Shown here one piece after another: positions 22,641 through 31,143 of a stretch of 37,221 nucleotides of DNA. Under the pieces are notes generated by a model. The model did not search any database, was not told the origin of the DNA, and saw nothing but the letters and a program-made list of their open reading frames with translations. Where the stretch lies: the IMG/VR virus record IMGVR_UViG_2162886007_000037, positions 1 to 37,221 of that record; one strand, 5' to 3'. The first letter of the stretch is position 1. Each line of letters starts with the position of its first letter. This stretch comes from a virus. The translations under genes and the position numbers were made by a program.

Positions 22641-25504
22641 TGAGCAACTGGTTATCAGATTTATCTAGCGAAAATCAACAAGACTTTGAAGAACTCAATA
22701 GCAAAGGCTTGCAACATCCTGACATTCGACCAAATGAACCTAGCGCTTTCTCTGGTGCAATCTCTTCACCTTTTCGTGGTGCTGCAATTGGTTTAAACAA
22801 AGTTGGTGATGCGATTTCGGCACCGATCGATGCAGTTGTAGACCGTGTTAGCTACAGCTTAAAAGATGTATCTACAAACGAATTTATTGAACCGTACGAA
22901 GAATACAAAGCTAAGCGCGAAAAGGCTCGAGATAATCTTGTTTATGGAACTATTGATAAGCTAGAAGATAAAGAAAATACAGGGGTAGTAGGTCGTTTCG
23001 GGGTTGGTGCTGGCGATTACTTATTTCGCGGTTCTTTAGGTGCGGTCACTGGTGGTATGGTTGGGGCTGCAACACTTACGGGTGGCTCTACAGGTAACTA
23101 TGTTTACACTGATTTAACTCGTAATGGAGTTGATGAAAATACAGCTTTGCAGGTAGCTGGTGTGAATGCTGTAGGTGATGCTGTCGGTACAGTTTTGCCA
23201 ATGAGTTACGGCTTTCGTGGTACAGGTGGAATAATTAAGGATGCTGCCTTATCAATTGGTGGGGCGACTGGCTTAAATACTGCTACGCAATATGCTAGTA
23301 ATCAGATTCTTGAAGCGGCTGGCTATGACAAACAAGCTAAACAATATGAAGTTACGGGCGAATCAGTAGCAACTGACTTGCTTTTAAATGCTTTGATGTT
23401 TGGTGGTGCACGTTATTTAGGTTCAAAACAAAACAAATTAGACCAAGATGTTGATACAGAAATAAATCAATTAAATACCGATGATTTTGAAACCCGCAAT
23501 GATGCGATAAATGACACCTTGGTTAAAAATAGTTTTGAGTTTGAAGATACGACATTGCCTGTGCGTACAACAGATCCAGTTCAACAAAACAATCATTATA
23601 AAAATTTAGATGCTGCTACCGACCAGATTCTAAAAGGGCAGACTGTTAGTGTACCGTCCAAAGTGCAAGGAGAGCCGCGCAAAACCACATTTGACTATGC
23701 GAATAGCTCTTTACCTACCAATGCAAAACAAATTGCACTACGTGCAAAACAGGACGGAGTAGACCCTAGCGTTGCGCTAACGATTAGCCATATCGAAACA
23801 GGCGGACAATTTAGCCATACCGCTAAAAACCCAACCTCAAGTGCTTATGGCCTTTTTCAGGTTTTAGATGACTCTTGGAAAAACTTAGGCGGCAAAGATC
23901 GTAATAACGTAGATGAGCAAATTCGCATTGGCTTAAAGCATATTAAACAAGCCAATAGTTACATCCGTAAAAGCTTAGGTCGCGAACCTGTAGCACATGA
24001 GCAGTATTTGGGGCATTTGCTTGGACCAGGGGGAGCAGTCAAAGTACTTGAGGCAGACCCAAACCGACCATTAATTGATGTAGTTCGTTCATACGATAAG
24101 AAAAATGCAGATGCCATTGTTAAAAATAACGGCATGGCTGGCATGACTGTAGGTCAAGCTATCGATAAATGGCGCAACAAGTGGAACCAGTTAAGCTCAC
24201 GGTATGGCGAGGCTAGTCCAGCTTTTGGGATGGATGGCTCAAGTTACGACTTTGCCTATGAAGTAAAGGACTGGGGCGATTTAATCGCGTCTAACGACCG
24301 CTTGTACGGTGTAAACCCGCTTTACCCAAGTGAGTTACAACCACGTGACCGAACCCGTGAAGCATCACGCCAACAAATTGAGCGCATGGCCGATGACTTA
24401 AAGCCTGAACTATTGGGTGAATCTTATAAGCTTTCAGATGGTGCGCCAATTATTGGCCCTGACAATATCGTTGAATCTGGTAACGGTCGAACTTTAGCGA
24501 TTGGACGAGCTTACGAAAATGGTCGGGCAATTGCATATCAAGACTTTGTGAATAATTGGGCTAATCAACGTGGCATGGATATAACAGGCATGAAACAGCC
24601 TGTTTTAGTGCGTACACGTCTTAGTGATGTTGACCGTGTGCAATTCGCTAGACTTGCAAATGAAAGTGATGTGGCGCAATTCAGCGCGACTGAGCGTGCT
24701 ATGAGTGATTCAGATCGTTTACCAGATTCAACGCTACTCAAAATTAATAGTGATGGTTCTATTAATATCGATGGCTCAATGGATTATGTCCGAAGCTTTG
24801 TTGATCAGTTGCCACAGTCTGAGCGTGGATCAGTAATTACTGGTGTTGGCCGCTTATCACAAGAAGGTAAGCGCCGAATTGAATCGGCAATTGTACAGCG
24901 TGCTTATGGTGATTCAAATTTAGTAACTCGACTATCTGAAAACTTGGATGATGATAGTAAGAATGTTTTAAATGCTTTACTCCGTTCGGCTCCGCAATTG
25001 TCACAGCTTAACGATTTAGTGAAGCAGGGCGGACGCTTTGAAAATTCAATTTCAAAAGACTTGGCACAAGCCGCGCAAAAGCTTTCCGACATTAAAGCCA
25101 ATGGGCAAACCGTCCGCGATTATTTAGATCAAGGCCAACTTATTGATGATGGATTAAGTGATGGAGCAAGAAGATTTCTTGAGGTATTTGATAATAACCG
25201 CAAGAGCGCAAAGGCAATTAGTGAATCCATTAGCTCTGAGATTCAGTCCATTGAAAAAATGGGCGACCCGCGACAAGGTTCATTGTTTGGCGACACGCCA
25301 GAAGGACAAGCTGCTCTTGATGTAATCTTCTCAAATCCAGATCAACCAATTGCAGTGAATCGTATTAATTCACTTGGTGAGCCAGAAGAATTTACGATGA
25401 CATTACGTGACTATCACGCTGAACTTGAAGCAGAAATTAAGCAAGCGGATATGGATATTTTAGCAACTCAAACCGCATTGAACTGTGCTTTGCAATTTGG
25501 CTAA
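22640..25504 (+). CDS. Ejection protein with lytic transglycosylase and DdrB-like ParB domains
   Basis: This is a 954-residue virion protein. The N-terminal third has glycine-rich hydrophobic stretches (about 115-260). Residues about 360-500 form an SLT-type lytic transglycosylase: catalytic Glu386 in SHIETGG, then SAYGLFQVLDDSW. Residues about 555-690 match the DdrB-like ParB-superfamily domain (SELQPRDRTREAS, VESGNGRTLAIGRA, ANESDVAQFSATERAMSD). The first domain would open peptidoglycan during DNA entry. The second is known from DarB/DdrB-type antirestriction and toxin-like proteins, so a role in protecting incoming DNA is possible (inference). The gene is coupled to its neighbour (TAATG). 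Confidence 0.85.
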   Translation: MSNWLSDLSSENQQDFEELNSKGLQHPDIRPNEPSAFSGAISSPFRGAAIGLNKVGDAISAPIDAVVDRVSYSLKDVSTNEFIEPYEEYKAKREKARDNLVYGTIDKLEDKENTGVVGRFGVGAGDYLFRGSLGAVTGGMVGAATLTGGSTGNYVYTDLTRNGVDENTALQVAGVNAVGDAVGTVLPMSYGFRGTGGIIKDAALSIGGATGLNTATQYASNQILEAAGYDKQAKQYEVTGESVATDLLLNALMFGGARYLGSKQNKLDQDVDTEINQLNTDDFETRNDAINDTLVKNSFEFEDTTLPVRTTDPVQQNNHYKNLDAATDQILKGQTVSVPSKVQGEPRKTTFDYANSSLPTNAKQIALRAKQDGVDPSVALTISHIETGGQFSHTAKNPTSSAYGLFQVLDDSWKNLGGKDRNNVDEQIRIGLKHIKQANSYIRKSLGREPVAHEQYLGHLLGPGGAVKVLEADPNRPLIDVVRSYDKKNADAIVKNNGMAGMTVGQAIDKWRNKWNQLSSRYGEASPAFGMDGSSYDFAYEVKDWGDLIASNDRLYGVNPLYPSELQPRDRTREASRQQIERMADDLKPELLGESYKLSDGAPIIGPDNIVESGNGRTLAIGRAYENGRAIAYQDFVNNWANQRGMDITGMKQPVLVRTRLSDVDRVQFARLANESDVAQFSATERAMSDSDRLPDSTLLKINSDGSINIDGSMDYVRSFVDQLPQSERGSVITGVGRLSQEGKRRIESAIVQRAYGDSNLVTRLSENLDDDSKNVLNALLRSAPQLSQLNDLVKQGGRFENSISKDLAQAAQKLSDIKANGQTVRDYLDQGQLIDDGLSDGARRFLEVFDNNRKSAKAISESISSEIQSIEKMGDPRQGSLFGDTPEGQAALDVIFSNPDQPIAVNRINSLGEPEEFTMTLRDYHAELEAEIKQADMDILATQTALNCALQFG

Positions 25505-25510
25505 TGCATA

Positions 25511-25569
25511 ACACAACAAACCCCCACAAATTAAATGCTCAGATAGCTAAAATTATCTGGGCATTTTTT
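25511..25569 (+). terminator. CA-rich leader plus terminator hairpin abutting a start codon (copy 3)
   Basis: ACACAACAAACCC (25511-25523) precedes a 12-bp hairpin (AATGCTCAGATA, 25534-25545, with TATCTGGGCATT, 25554-25565) whose six T (25564-25569) meet ATG 25570. The upstream TAATG at 25504 opens the same reading frame, so this hairpin could be translated through. Confidence 0.8.
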
Positions 25570-28500
25570 ATGAAAGAACAATGCAAACAAACCGTAGCTA
25601 AAGCACTTGGCAAGCAATCACTGTCCGCTCAAGAGGCAACAGATATCGAAGCACGTATCAACGAAACTATGCGTAATATGGCGCGCAAGGACCGTGATAA
25701 ATGGCGCAATCTTTCTGATGCTGAAAAACTGACAGAGGCATCAAAGCAAGTTGCTATCGATATTCAAGAACAATTAAAACGCAAACATAAAATTGCAGCT
25801 CAAGACATTCTTAAACAATCCCAAAATATTGCAACACTAGACCATGGCAAGCTTTCATCAATGGAGGTTGTAGACCGTATGGTTGCGGCACATGGTGATA
25901 TGTCGGGCATTCAGTCTATTGATTCAAAAGCGCGTGGTATTGCAGCTATTTACCGTGGTGAGCTCGTGGATTTCTACACCAATATTAAAGGGGGTTTAGG
26001 AATTTTCACAGATCAAGAATTAGTGCATAAAATTGTGCGTGAGCGTTTCGGCGACAATACAGGCGACCCATTAGCCAAAAAAATTAGCGATAAGATGGGC
26101 GATGTTTTTGAAGCCATGCGTGACCGTTTTAACCGGAACGGGGGCGACATTGGAAAGCTTGATAATTGGGGATTGCCACAAACGCATAACTTAGAAAAAA
26201 TTGCTAAGGCAGGTAAAGAGGCTTGGGTGAGTAAATCTGAATCACTAATCGACACACGTCAATATGTGCATGAGAACGGTGATTACTACTCACAGCAAGA
26301 AATACGCTCATTACTAGATTATACCTATGACACCCTATCAAGTGACGGAGCAAACAAAATCGAAGTGGGCCGACAAGCTACAGGTGCAGGCACATCAAAA
26401 GTGACTAATCGCCATGGTGAAAGTCGGGTTCTTCATTTTAAAGATGCTGATGCATGGCTTGAATATCAATCTGAGTTCGGCGGCATGCAATTTGTGGATC
26501 TGGTGGAAGCTCATGTAAATGGTCTTTCTAAAGATATTGCCATGGTAGAAAACTTGGGAAGCAATCCAAAAACAGCTTTAAAAATTTTAATGGATGCTGC
26601 AGCAAATAAAGACTGGGAAAAAGGGATTGAAGACAACAAAACTAAATCTTCTCGTAAACGTGCACAAGTCATGTTTGATGAGTTTAGCGGGGGTAATTCT
26701 CCTCAGTCTCAAGTGCTTGCAAACTTAGGTCTAGCGTATCGATCAATGAATGTGGCCTCCATGCTAGGCGGCACTACCATTGCATCGATCGCAGATCAAG
26801 CAACTATTGCAAAAACAACTAGTGTGCATGATTTGTCATATCGTAAAGCTTTTGGAGAATTAATCGGGCAACTAAACCCCGCCAATAAAGCTGATCGAGA
26901 ACTAGCGCATAGTTTAGGTCTGGCCACAGAAGAAATGCTAGGCTCAATTGCACGCTGGTCAGATGATGGGCTCACAGCTACTTATGGTAAATCAGAGAAA
27001 TTAGCTCGTATATCAAGTGGTGTTGCAACCCAAGTAATGCGAGTGTCTTTTTTAAATGCTCTTACTTCTGCTTCAAAGGTTGGATTTACTAAACAGCTTA
27101 TGGAGAAGTACGGCCGTTTAAGTCGATCAAAAGCTTGGAATGACTTAGATCCACAAGATCGTGAATTGCTTTCAAATACTGGTTTAAATGAACGTGCTTG
27201 GCAGGTATTTCAATTGGCTGAACCAGTTGTGGACCGCAAGGGCAATCAATTAATGTCAGCTCGATCTATCTATGAAATTCCTGATGAAAAACTACTAGCG
27301 ACAATGGATAGTGATGTTAAAACTCTGGTAAATAATATCGATAGTCAAATTAAAGAACTTGATAGTCGTAACGCTTTAGATGACCAGCGCATTGCTAACA
27401 AATCACAACGCAATGATGAGATTAAGCGCCAATTGTCTCAACGCTTATTAGACTATGCGAATCGAAAAGACAGTAAAGCGCAGGCAGAAAAGCAGGCTTT
27501 ACAAGATCGTATTGATTTATTAGATGCTCAACAAGAATTTGCCAAAGCTCGTGCAGATATAAATACTTACTTGCAGGCAGAAAAGCAGGCTAATAGGGTT
27601 CAAGACTTCCTTCAGCAAGTTGAAGAGGGGCGACACTCTGACAAAGTTGCGCAAGATACCCGTAGAAATGTTGAACGTAATGCCCGTCAGTTTGGAAATA
27701 ATGCGGAATCGTTAGGATATCGCTTAGGAAATAGTGAGCGCAGAATCACTGAGCTTAGAGCAAGAATGCGCAAGGCTGACAGCGAAGCAAATAAAACGAT
27801 TTCAAAAAAATATAAAGATCTAGATAAACAGGTAAATGATCTAGATAAAGAATTTAATGAATATCAGTCTAAAGTTAATGAAAGACAAGCTCGAAGAAAC
27901 TCTATTTCACAACGCTTAACAGATAGCATTGATAGTGAAAAGCAGCTTCTAGCAAAACAAATTAAGGATCAAGTAGCCTCACAGCTTCAAGCACACTTAC
28001 TTGATGAACAGGGCATGGCAGTAATTGAAGCAGGTCTACGCGAACGTACATGGTTTAATGTAGGTGCAAAAGGAACAATCTCTGGAGAAATTTTTAAAGG
28101 GATTATACAGTTTAAATCGTTCTCAGCAGCATTCTTAATGCGGCAAGGTAGTCGAACCATGGCTCAAGAAGGTTTAAAAGGTAAAGCTGCCTATGCTATC
28201 CCTTTGGCTGTAACTATGACTTTACTTGGAGGGCTTGTTGTTCAGTTGCGTGAATTATTAAACGGCAATGACCCGCAAACGATTTATGATAGTAATGACC
28301 CTAAGAAGGCTGGGAACTTCTTTATGCGATCACTTGTTGCTGGTGGAGGATTGCCAGTACTTGGTGACATTTTAGTTGCTGGTACTGATACTTCTGGCCG
28401 TGATGCTAACTCTTTTGTGTCTGGTCCATTTGGCGGTGACTTCTCTGGATTACTTGGCTTAACTGTTGGTAACTTAACCCAATACAATGAAGGCAAAGAC

Positions 28501-28737
28501 ACAAATTTCGGCAACGAAGCTTTCAAATTTGTGAAAAGCAAAATACCAGCACAGAACTTATGGTATACAAAAGCAGCAATTAATCGTATGTTCTTTGATG
28601 AAATTCAAGATACCATTGCCCCCGGCTATCGAGAGAAAGCTTTACGAAAAGCAGAACGGCAACAAGACCGTGAGCGCTTCTGGGGTGATGATATTAATGA
28701 TATTAGAGCGCCTAATTTTGAGAGAGTAGTAGAATGA
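25570..28737 (+). CDS. Large internal/ejection protein (T7 gp16-like position)
   Basis: This 1055-residue protein (from ATG 25570) is the third large internal protein. It is mainly helical, with a long coiled coil around residues 590-800 (NNIDSQIKELDSRNALDDQR, then RRITELRARMRKADSEA) and one hydrophobic helix near 880 (YAIPLAVTMTLLGGLVVQL). It has no transglycosylase motif; that function lies in the previous gene. An in-frame ATG at 25504 would add 22 residues encoded by a leader/hairpin that is non-coding elsewhere, so I favour 25570. Likely ejected into the host cell. Confidence 0.78.
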   Translation: MKEQCKQTVAKALGKQSLSAQEATDIEARINETMRNMARKDRDKWRNLSDAEKLTEASKQVAIDIQEQLKRKHKIAAQDILKQSQNIATLDHGKLSSMEVVDRMVAAHGDMSGIQSIDSKARGIAAIYRGELVDFYTNIKGGLGIFTDQELVHKIVRERFGDNTGDPLAKKISDKMGDVFEAMRDRFNRNGGDIGKLDNWGLPQTHNLEKIAKAGKEAWVSKSESLIDTRQYVHENGDYYSQQEIRSLLDYTYDTLSSDGANKIEVGRQATGAGTSKVTNRHGESRVLHFKDADAWLEYQSEFGGMQFVDLVEAHVNGLSKDIAMVENLGSNPKTALKILMDAAANKDWEKGIEDNKTKSSRKRAQVMFDEFSGGNSPQSQVLANLGLAYRSMNVASMLGGTTIASIADQATIAKTTSVHDLSYRKAFGELIGQLNPANKADRELAHSLGLATEEMLGSIARWSDDGLTATYGKSEKLARISSGVATQVMRVSFLNALTSASKVGFTKQLMEKYGRLSRSKAWNDLDPQDRELLSNTGLNERAWQVFQLAEPVVDRKGNQLMSARSIYEIPDEKLLATMDSDVKTLVNNIDSQIKELDSRNALDDQRIANKSQRNDEIKRQLSQRLLDYANRKDSKAQAEKQALQDRIDLLDAQQEFAKARADINTYLQAEKQANRVQDFLQQVEEGRHSDKVAQDTRRNVERNARQFGNNAESLGYRLGNSERRITELRARMRKADSEANKTISKKYKDLDKQVNDLDKEFNEYQSKVNERQARRNSISQRLTDSIDSEKQLLAKQIKDQVASQLQAHLLDEQGMAVIEAGLRERTWFNVGAKGTISGEIFKGIIQFKSFSAAFLMRQGSRTMAQEGLKGKAAYAIPLAVTMTLLGGLVVQLRELLNGNDPQTIYDSNDPKKAGNFFMRSLVAGGGLPVLGDILVAGTDTSGRDANSFVSGPFGGDFSGLLGLTVGNLTQYNEGKDTNFGNEAFKFVKSKIPAQNLWYTKAAINRMFFDEIQDTIAPGYREKALRKAERQQDRERFWGDDINDIRAPNFERVVE

Positions 28738-29087
28738 TTAAGGCTTTAAGTTTAATAACAATATGTATTTCAATGGTTGCTTGTGCCACTGTTGGAAAAT
28801 TTGAAAAAAGAATGGATGCAAAAAAAGGGCTAACCAAATCAGAATTAATAAATGATATGGGGATCCCAGCAAGAGAATACAAAACGGAAGACTTTGAGAT
28901 ATTGGAATATTATCAGAGTGATAATGTGAATTTACCAAGGTCAAGCACATCATCTATAGTCGGAAGTACAGTATTAACAAACACTACGGGCGGATCGTAT
29001 AGTGTTGACTGCAAACTAGAGTTTAAATTAGTGAATGGCGTTGTAACTAACTATCGTTATAAAGGAGATTTATGTAGGTCTAACTAA
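28734..29087 (+). CDS. Lipoprotein with a possible BamE/SmpA-like fold
   Basis: This 117-residue protein begins with a lipoprotein signal peptide (MIKALSLITICISMVAC, lipidation at Cys17). The body (LTKSELINDMGIPAREYKTEDFEILEYYQSD ... CKLEFKLVNGVVTNYRYKGD) follows the BamE/SmpA outline, a small alpha-beta fold. It overlaps the ejection gene by 4 bases. Phage-encoded lipoproteins can exclude other phages or alter the envelope. Being within the late operon, it may act at release or be carried as an accessory gene; this is inference. Confidence 0.75.
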   Translation: MIKALSLITICISMVACATVGKFEKRMDAKKGLTKSELINDMGIPAREYKTEDFEILEYYQSDNVNLPRSSTSSIVGSTVLTNTTGGSYSVDCKLEFKLVNGVVTNYRYKGDLCRSN

Positions 29088-29090
29088 ATC

Positions 29091-29149
29091 CACCCAACAA
29101 ACCGCCACACAAGCCCTTGTATATATGGCATATATGCGAGGGCTTTTTT
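29091..29149 (+). terminator. CA-rich leader plus terminator hairpin abutting a start codon (copy 4)
   Basis: CACCCAACAAACC (29091-29103) precedes a nearly continuous stem of about 14 bp (outer arm AGCCCT at 29112, closing AGGGCT at 29139-29144, inner arms TATATAT/ATATATG). The T run 29144-29149 touches ATG 29150 of the small terminase gene. Confidence 0.8.
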
Positions 29150-29458
29150 ATGCGTGATGATCAAATAGAAAAAATCAAAAAAATGTCAGAAGACATTGCC
29201 GACGACATGCTCGAAACTGCTTATGTTGCCTTGGGTACGCCACTTGATAGTAAACAGAATCGTGGTGATAAAGGATTTATGTACAAGATCGTTAAAGATC
29301 AAGCGGGAGTCATCGCAACAATTCAGCGAATTCTAGATATTAAGTCGGGGAAAATTCCACCTATTAGTGCAACACAAGCCACGCAAGAAAAGTATGAACA
29401 GTCATTAATAGAAAAAGCAGAAAGAGAAGCAGAGAAACTTAGACAACGGATGAGCTGA
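29150..29458 (+). CDS. Terminase small subunit candidate
   Basis: This 102-residue protein is encoded immediately before the large terminase (TGATG coupling at 29456-29460). Helical segments (EKIKKMSEDIADDMLETAYVALG, and the basic C-terminus EKAEREAEKLRQRM) fit a small DNA-recognition subunit of T7-type terminases. No clear helix-turn-helix is seen, so the name depends on position. An in-frame ATG at 29117 lies inside the hairpin leader and is rejected. Confidence 0.62.
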   Translation: MRDDQIEKIKKMSEDIADDMLETAYVALGTPLDSKQNRGDKGFMYKIVKDQAGVIATIQRILDIKSGKIPPISATQATQEKYEQSLIEKAEREAEKLRQRMS

Positions 29459-31134
29459 TGAATAAACCAAAAATCAGCTTTCTAGCTTTCTTTCTTCTAT
29501 GGGCTGATGTTCAAAAATGGAAAGTGCCGGATTTCCATGTGCGCGTGTGTGATTTTTTAGAGGCATTCTATTTAATCGTAGGCTGTGTTGCGCTCTTAAT
29601 GATGCCGCGTGGACATTCTAAATCTACGATTCTGGACGTCTTTAACGCTTGGGTAATTTATTGTTGGCCTGAAACTCAAATATTACATCAAGGCACCACC
29701 GATTCAGATGCTTATAAGTGTAGTAGTGGCACTAGGGATGTGCTTGCACGACATCCGTTAACAATTGATTGCCATGATGTAAAAATTAAAAAAGGGGAAA
29801 CAGAGCGTTGGTTTGTAAATGGCACAAATGATGTGCGTTATGGAACGATGCTAGCTAAGGGTATTTTATCTGGTGTGACTGGACATCGTGCGCACTTCAT
29901 TCAAAACGATGACGTAGAAACGCCTAAAACTACAGGCACACCTGAAGCTAGAGAAAAGCTACCACAACGACTTACAGAGCAAACACACATTGCAATACCT
30001 GGTGCACGCGAATTGTGGATTGGTACACCTCACACATATGATTCACTTTATGAGCAAATTAAAAAACTAACTGACGTAAAGTGCTTAATTCTAAAAATGT
30101 TTGAGCATGAGAAGCGTGTAGAAAACAGTGAAAAAGGACAAAAAGTCTTATTGGATTTTGAGCCTATTCACTCATTCACTGGCATTGGAAAAGGTTCAAA
30201 ATACTTCAAAAAGGATGAAGGTTACACCTGTATTCAAAAAGGTAATCTTTGGGAAATTACTATTCATGAAGAACATTATTTAATTGATTTCTATTCTGAA
30301 GGTATTTGGCCTGAACGTTTTACTGCAAAGGAGATGACCAAAAGACGTGAGAAATGTAAAACCCTCAATGAATGGGATTCGCAATATCAAATGCATGCCA
30401 AGCCAATTGGTGATGTGCGTTTAGATCCTGACAAGATTCTTGCCTATGACTGTGAGCCGCACTTAAGGCGCGCTAATGGTGAAATCATTCTTATGCTAGG
30501 TGAGCGTCAAATGGTTGGCGCATCTCTCAAATGGGACCCATCTTCAGGCAAACTAAAATCGGATGTCTCATCAACAGCGCTATTTTTTCATGATGCTCTA
30601 GGTAATAGATATTGGCATAGATCAGTTGCATTAACTGGGCCTGATGTAGTGACAGATGATGCTGGAAATATTGTTGGTGGTCAGGTTTGGCAGCTTTGCG
30701 ATTTAATCCAAGAATTTAATGTTCCAAGAGTTGTTATAGAAACTAATGGCATCGGAGGTTTTGCTCCTTCATCGCTTAAAGGGGCGCTAAAAAAACGTGG
30801 AATCCAGTGTGGTGTGACTGAGCAACACGCAAGTCAAAATAAAAACAAACGTATCCTTGAAGCAATGGAAGGACCTTTAACATCAGGTCTTTTATGGGCG
30901 CACATTTCAGTTTTAGAAGATGATAAAGGGGAGGATTCACCACAAGTCAAACAAATGCGTGAATGGAACCCAGCCATTAGCAGTCAACCTGATGATTTTC
31001 TTGATTCTGCTGCTGGTGCAATTGTGGAACAGCCTGAGCGCATCGGGAAAATACACAACAAAAATGCTGTTAAGGAAGCCGTTAATTGGAGGACAAACGG
31101 TGGCGTGTATGAAGCCACAGTAGACTTTGATTAG
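29458..31134 (+). CDS. Terminase large subunit (DNA-packaging ATPase/nuclease)
   Basis: The 558-residue protein has an N-terminal ATPase with Walker A-like RGHSKST (51-57), a Walker B-like acidic cluster FIQNDDVE (148-154), and a C-terminal nuclease domain with RVVIETNGIGG and a closing DDFLDSAAGAI. It pumps DNA into the prohead and cuts concatemers. T7-like gene order (ejection proteins, terminase, fibre, lysis) supports this. The start overlaps the small-subunit gene by one base. Confidence 0.9.
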   Translation: MNKPKISFLAFFLLWADVQKWKVPDFHVRVCDFLEAFYLIVGCVALLMMPRGHSKSTILDVFNAWVIYCWPETQILHQGTTDSDAYKCSSGTRDVLARHPLTIDCHDVKIKKGETERWFVNGTNDVRYGTMLAKGILSGVTGHRAHFIQNDDVETPKTTGTPEAREKLPQRLTEQTHIAIPGARELWIGTPHTYDSLYEQIKKLTDVKCLILKMFEHEKRVENSEKGQKVLLDFEPIHSFTGIGKGSKYFKKDEGYTCIQKGNLWEITIHEEHYLIDFYSEGIWPERFTAKEMTKRREKCKTLNEWDSQYQMHAKPIGDVRLDPDKILAYDCEPHLRRANGEIILMLGERQMVGASLKWDPSSGKLKSDVSSTALFFHDALGNRYWHRSVALTGPDVVTDDAGNIVGGQVWQLCDLIQEFNVPRVVIETNGIGGFAPSSLKGALKKRGIQCGVTEQHASQNKNKRILEAMEGPLTSGLLWAHISVLEDDKGEDSPQVKQMREWNPAISSQPDDFLDSAAGAIVEQPERIGKIHNKNAVKEAVNWRTNGGVYEATVDFD

Positions 31135-31143
31135 GGGTAGGCT

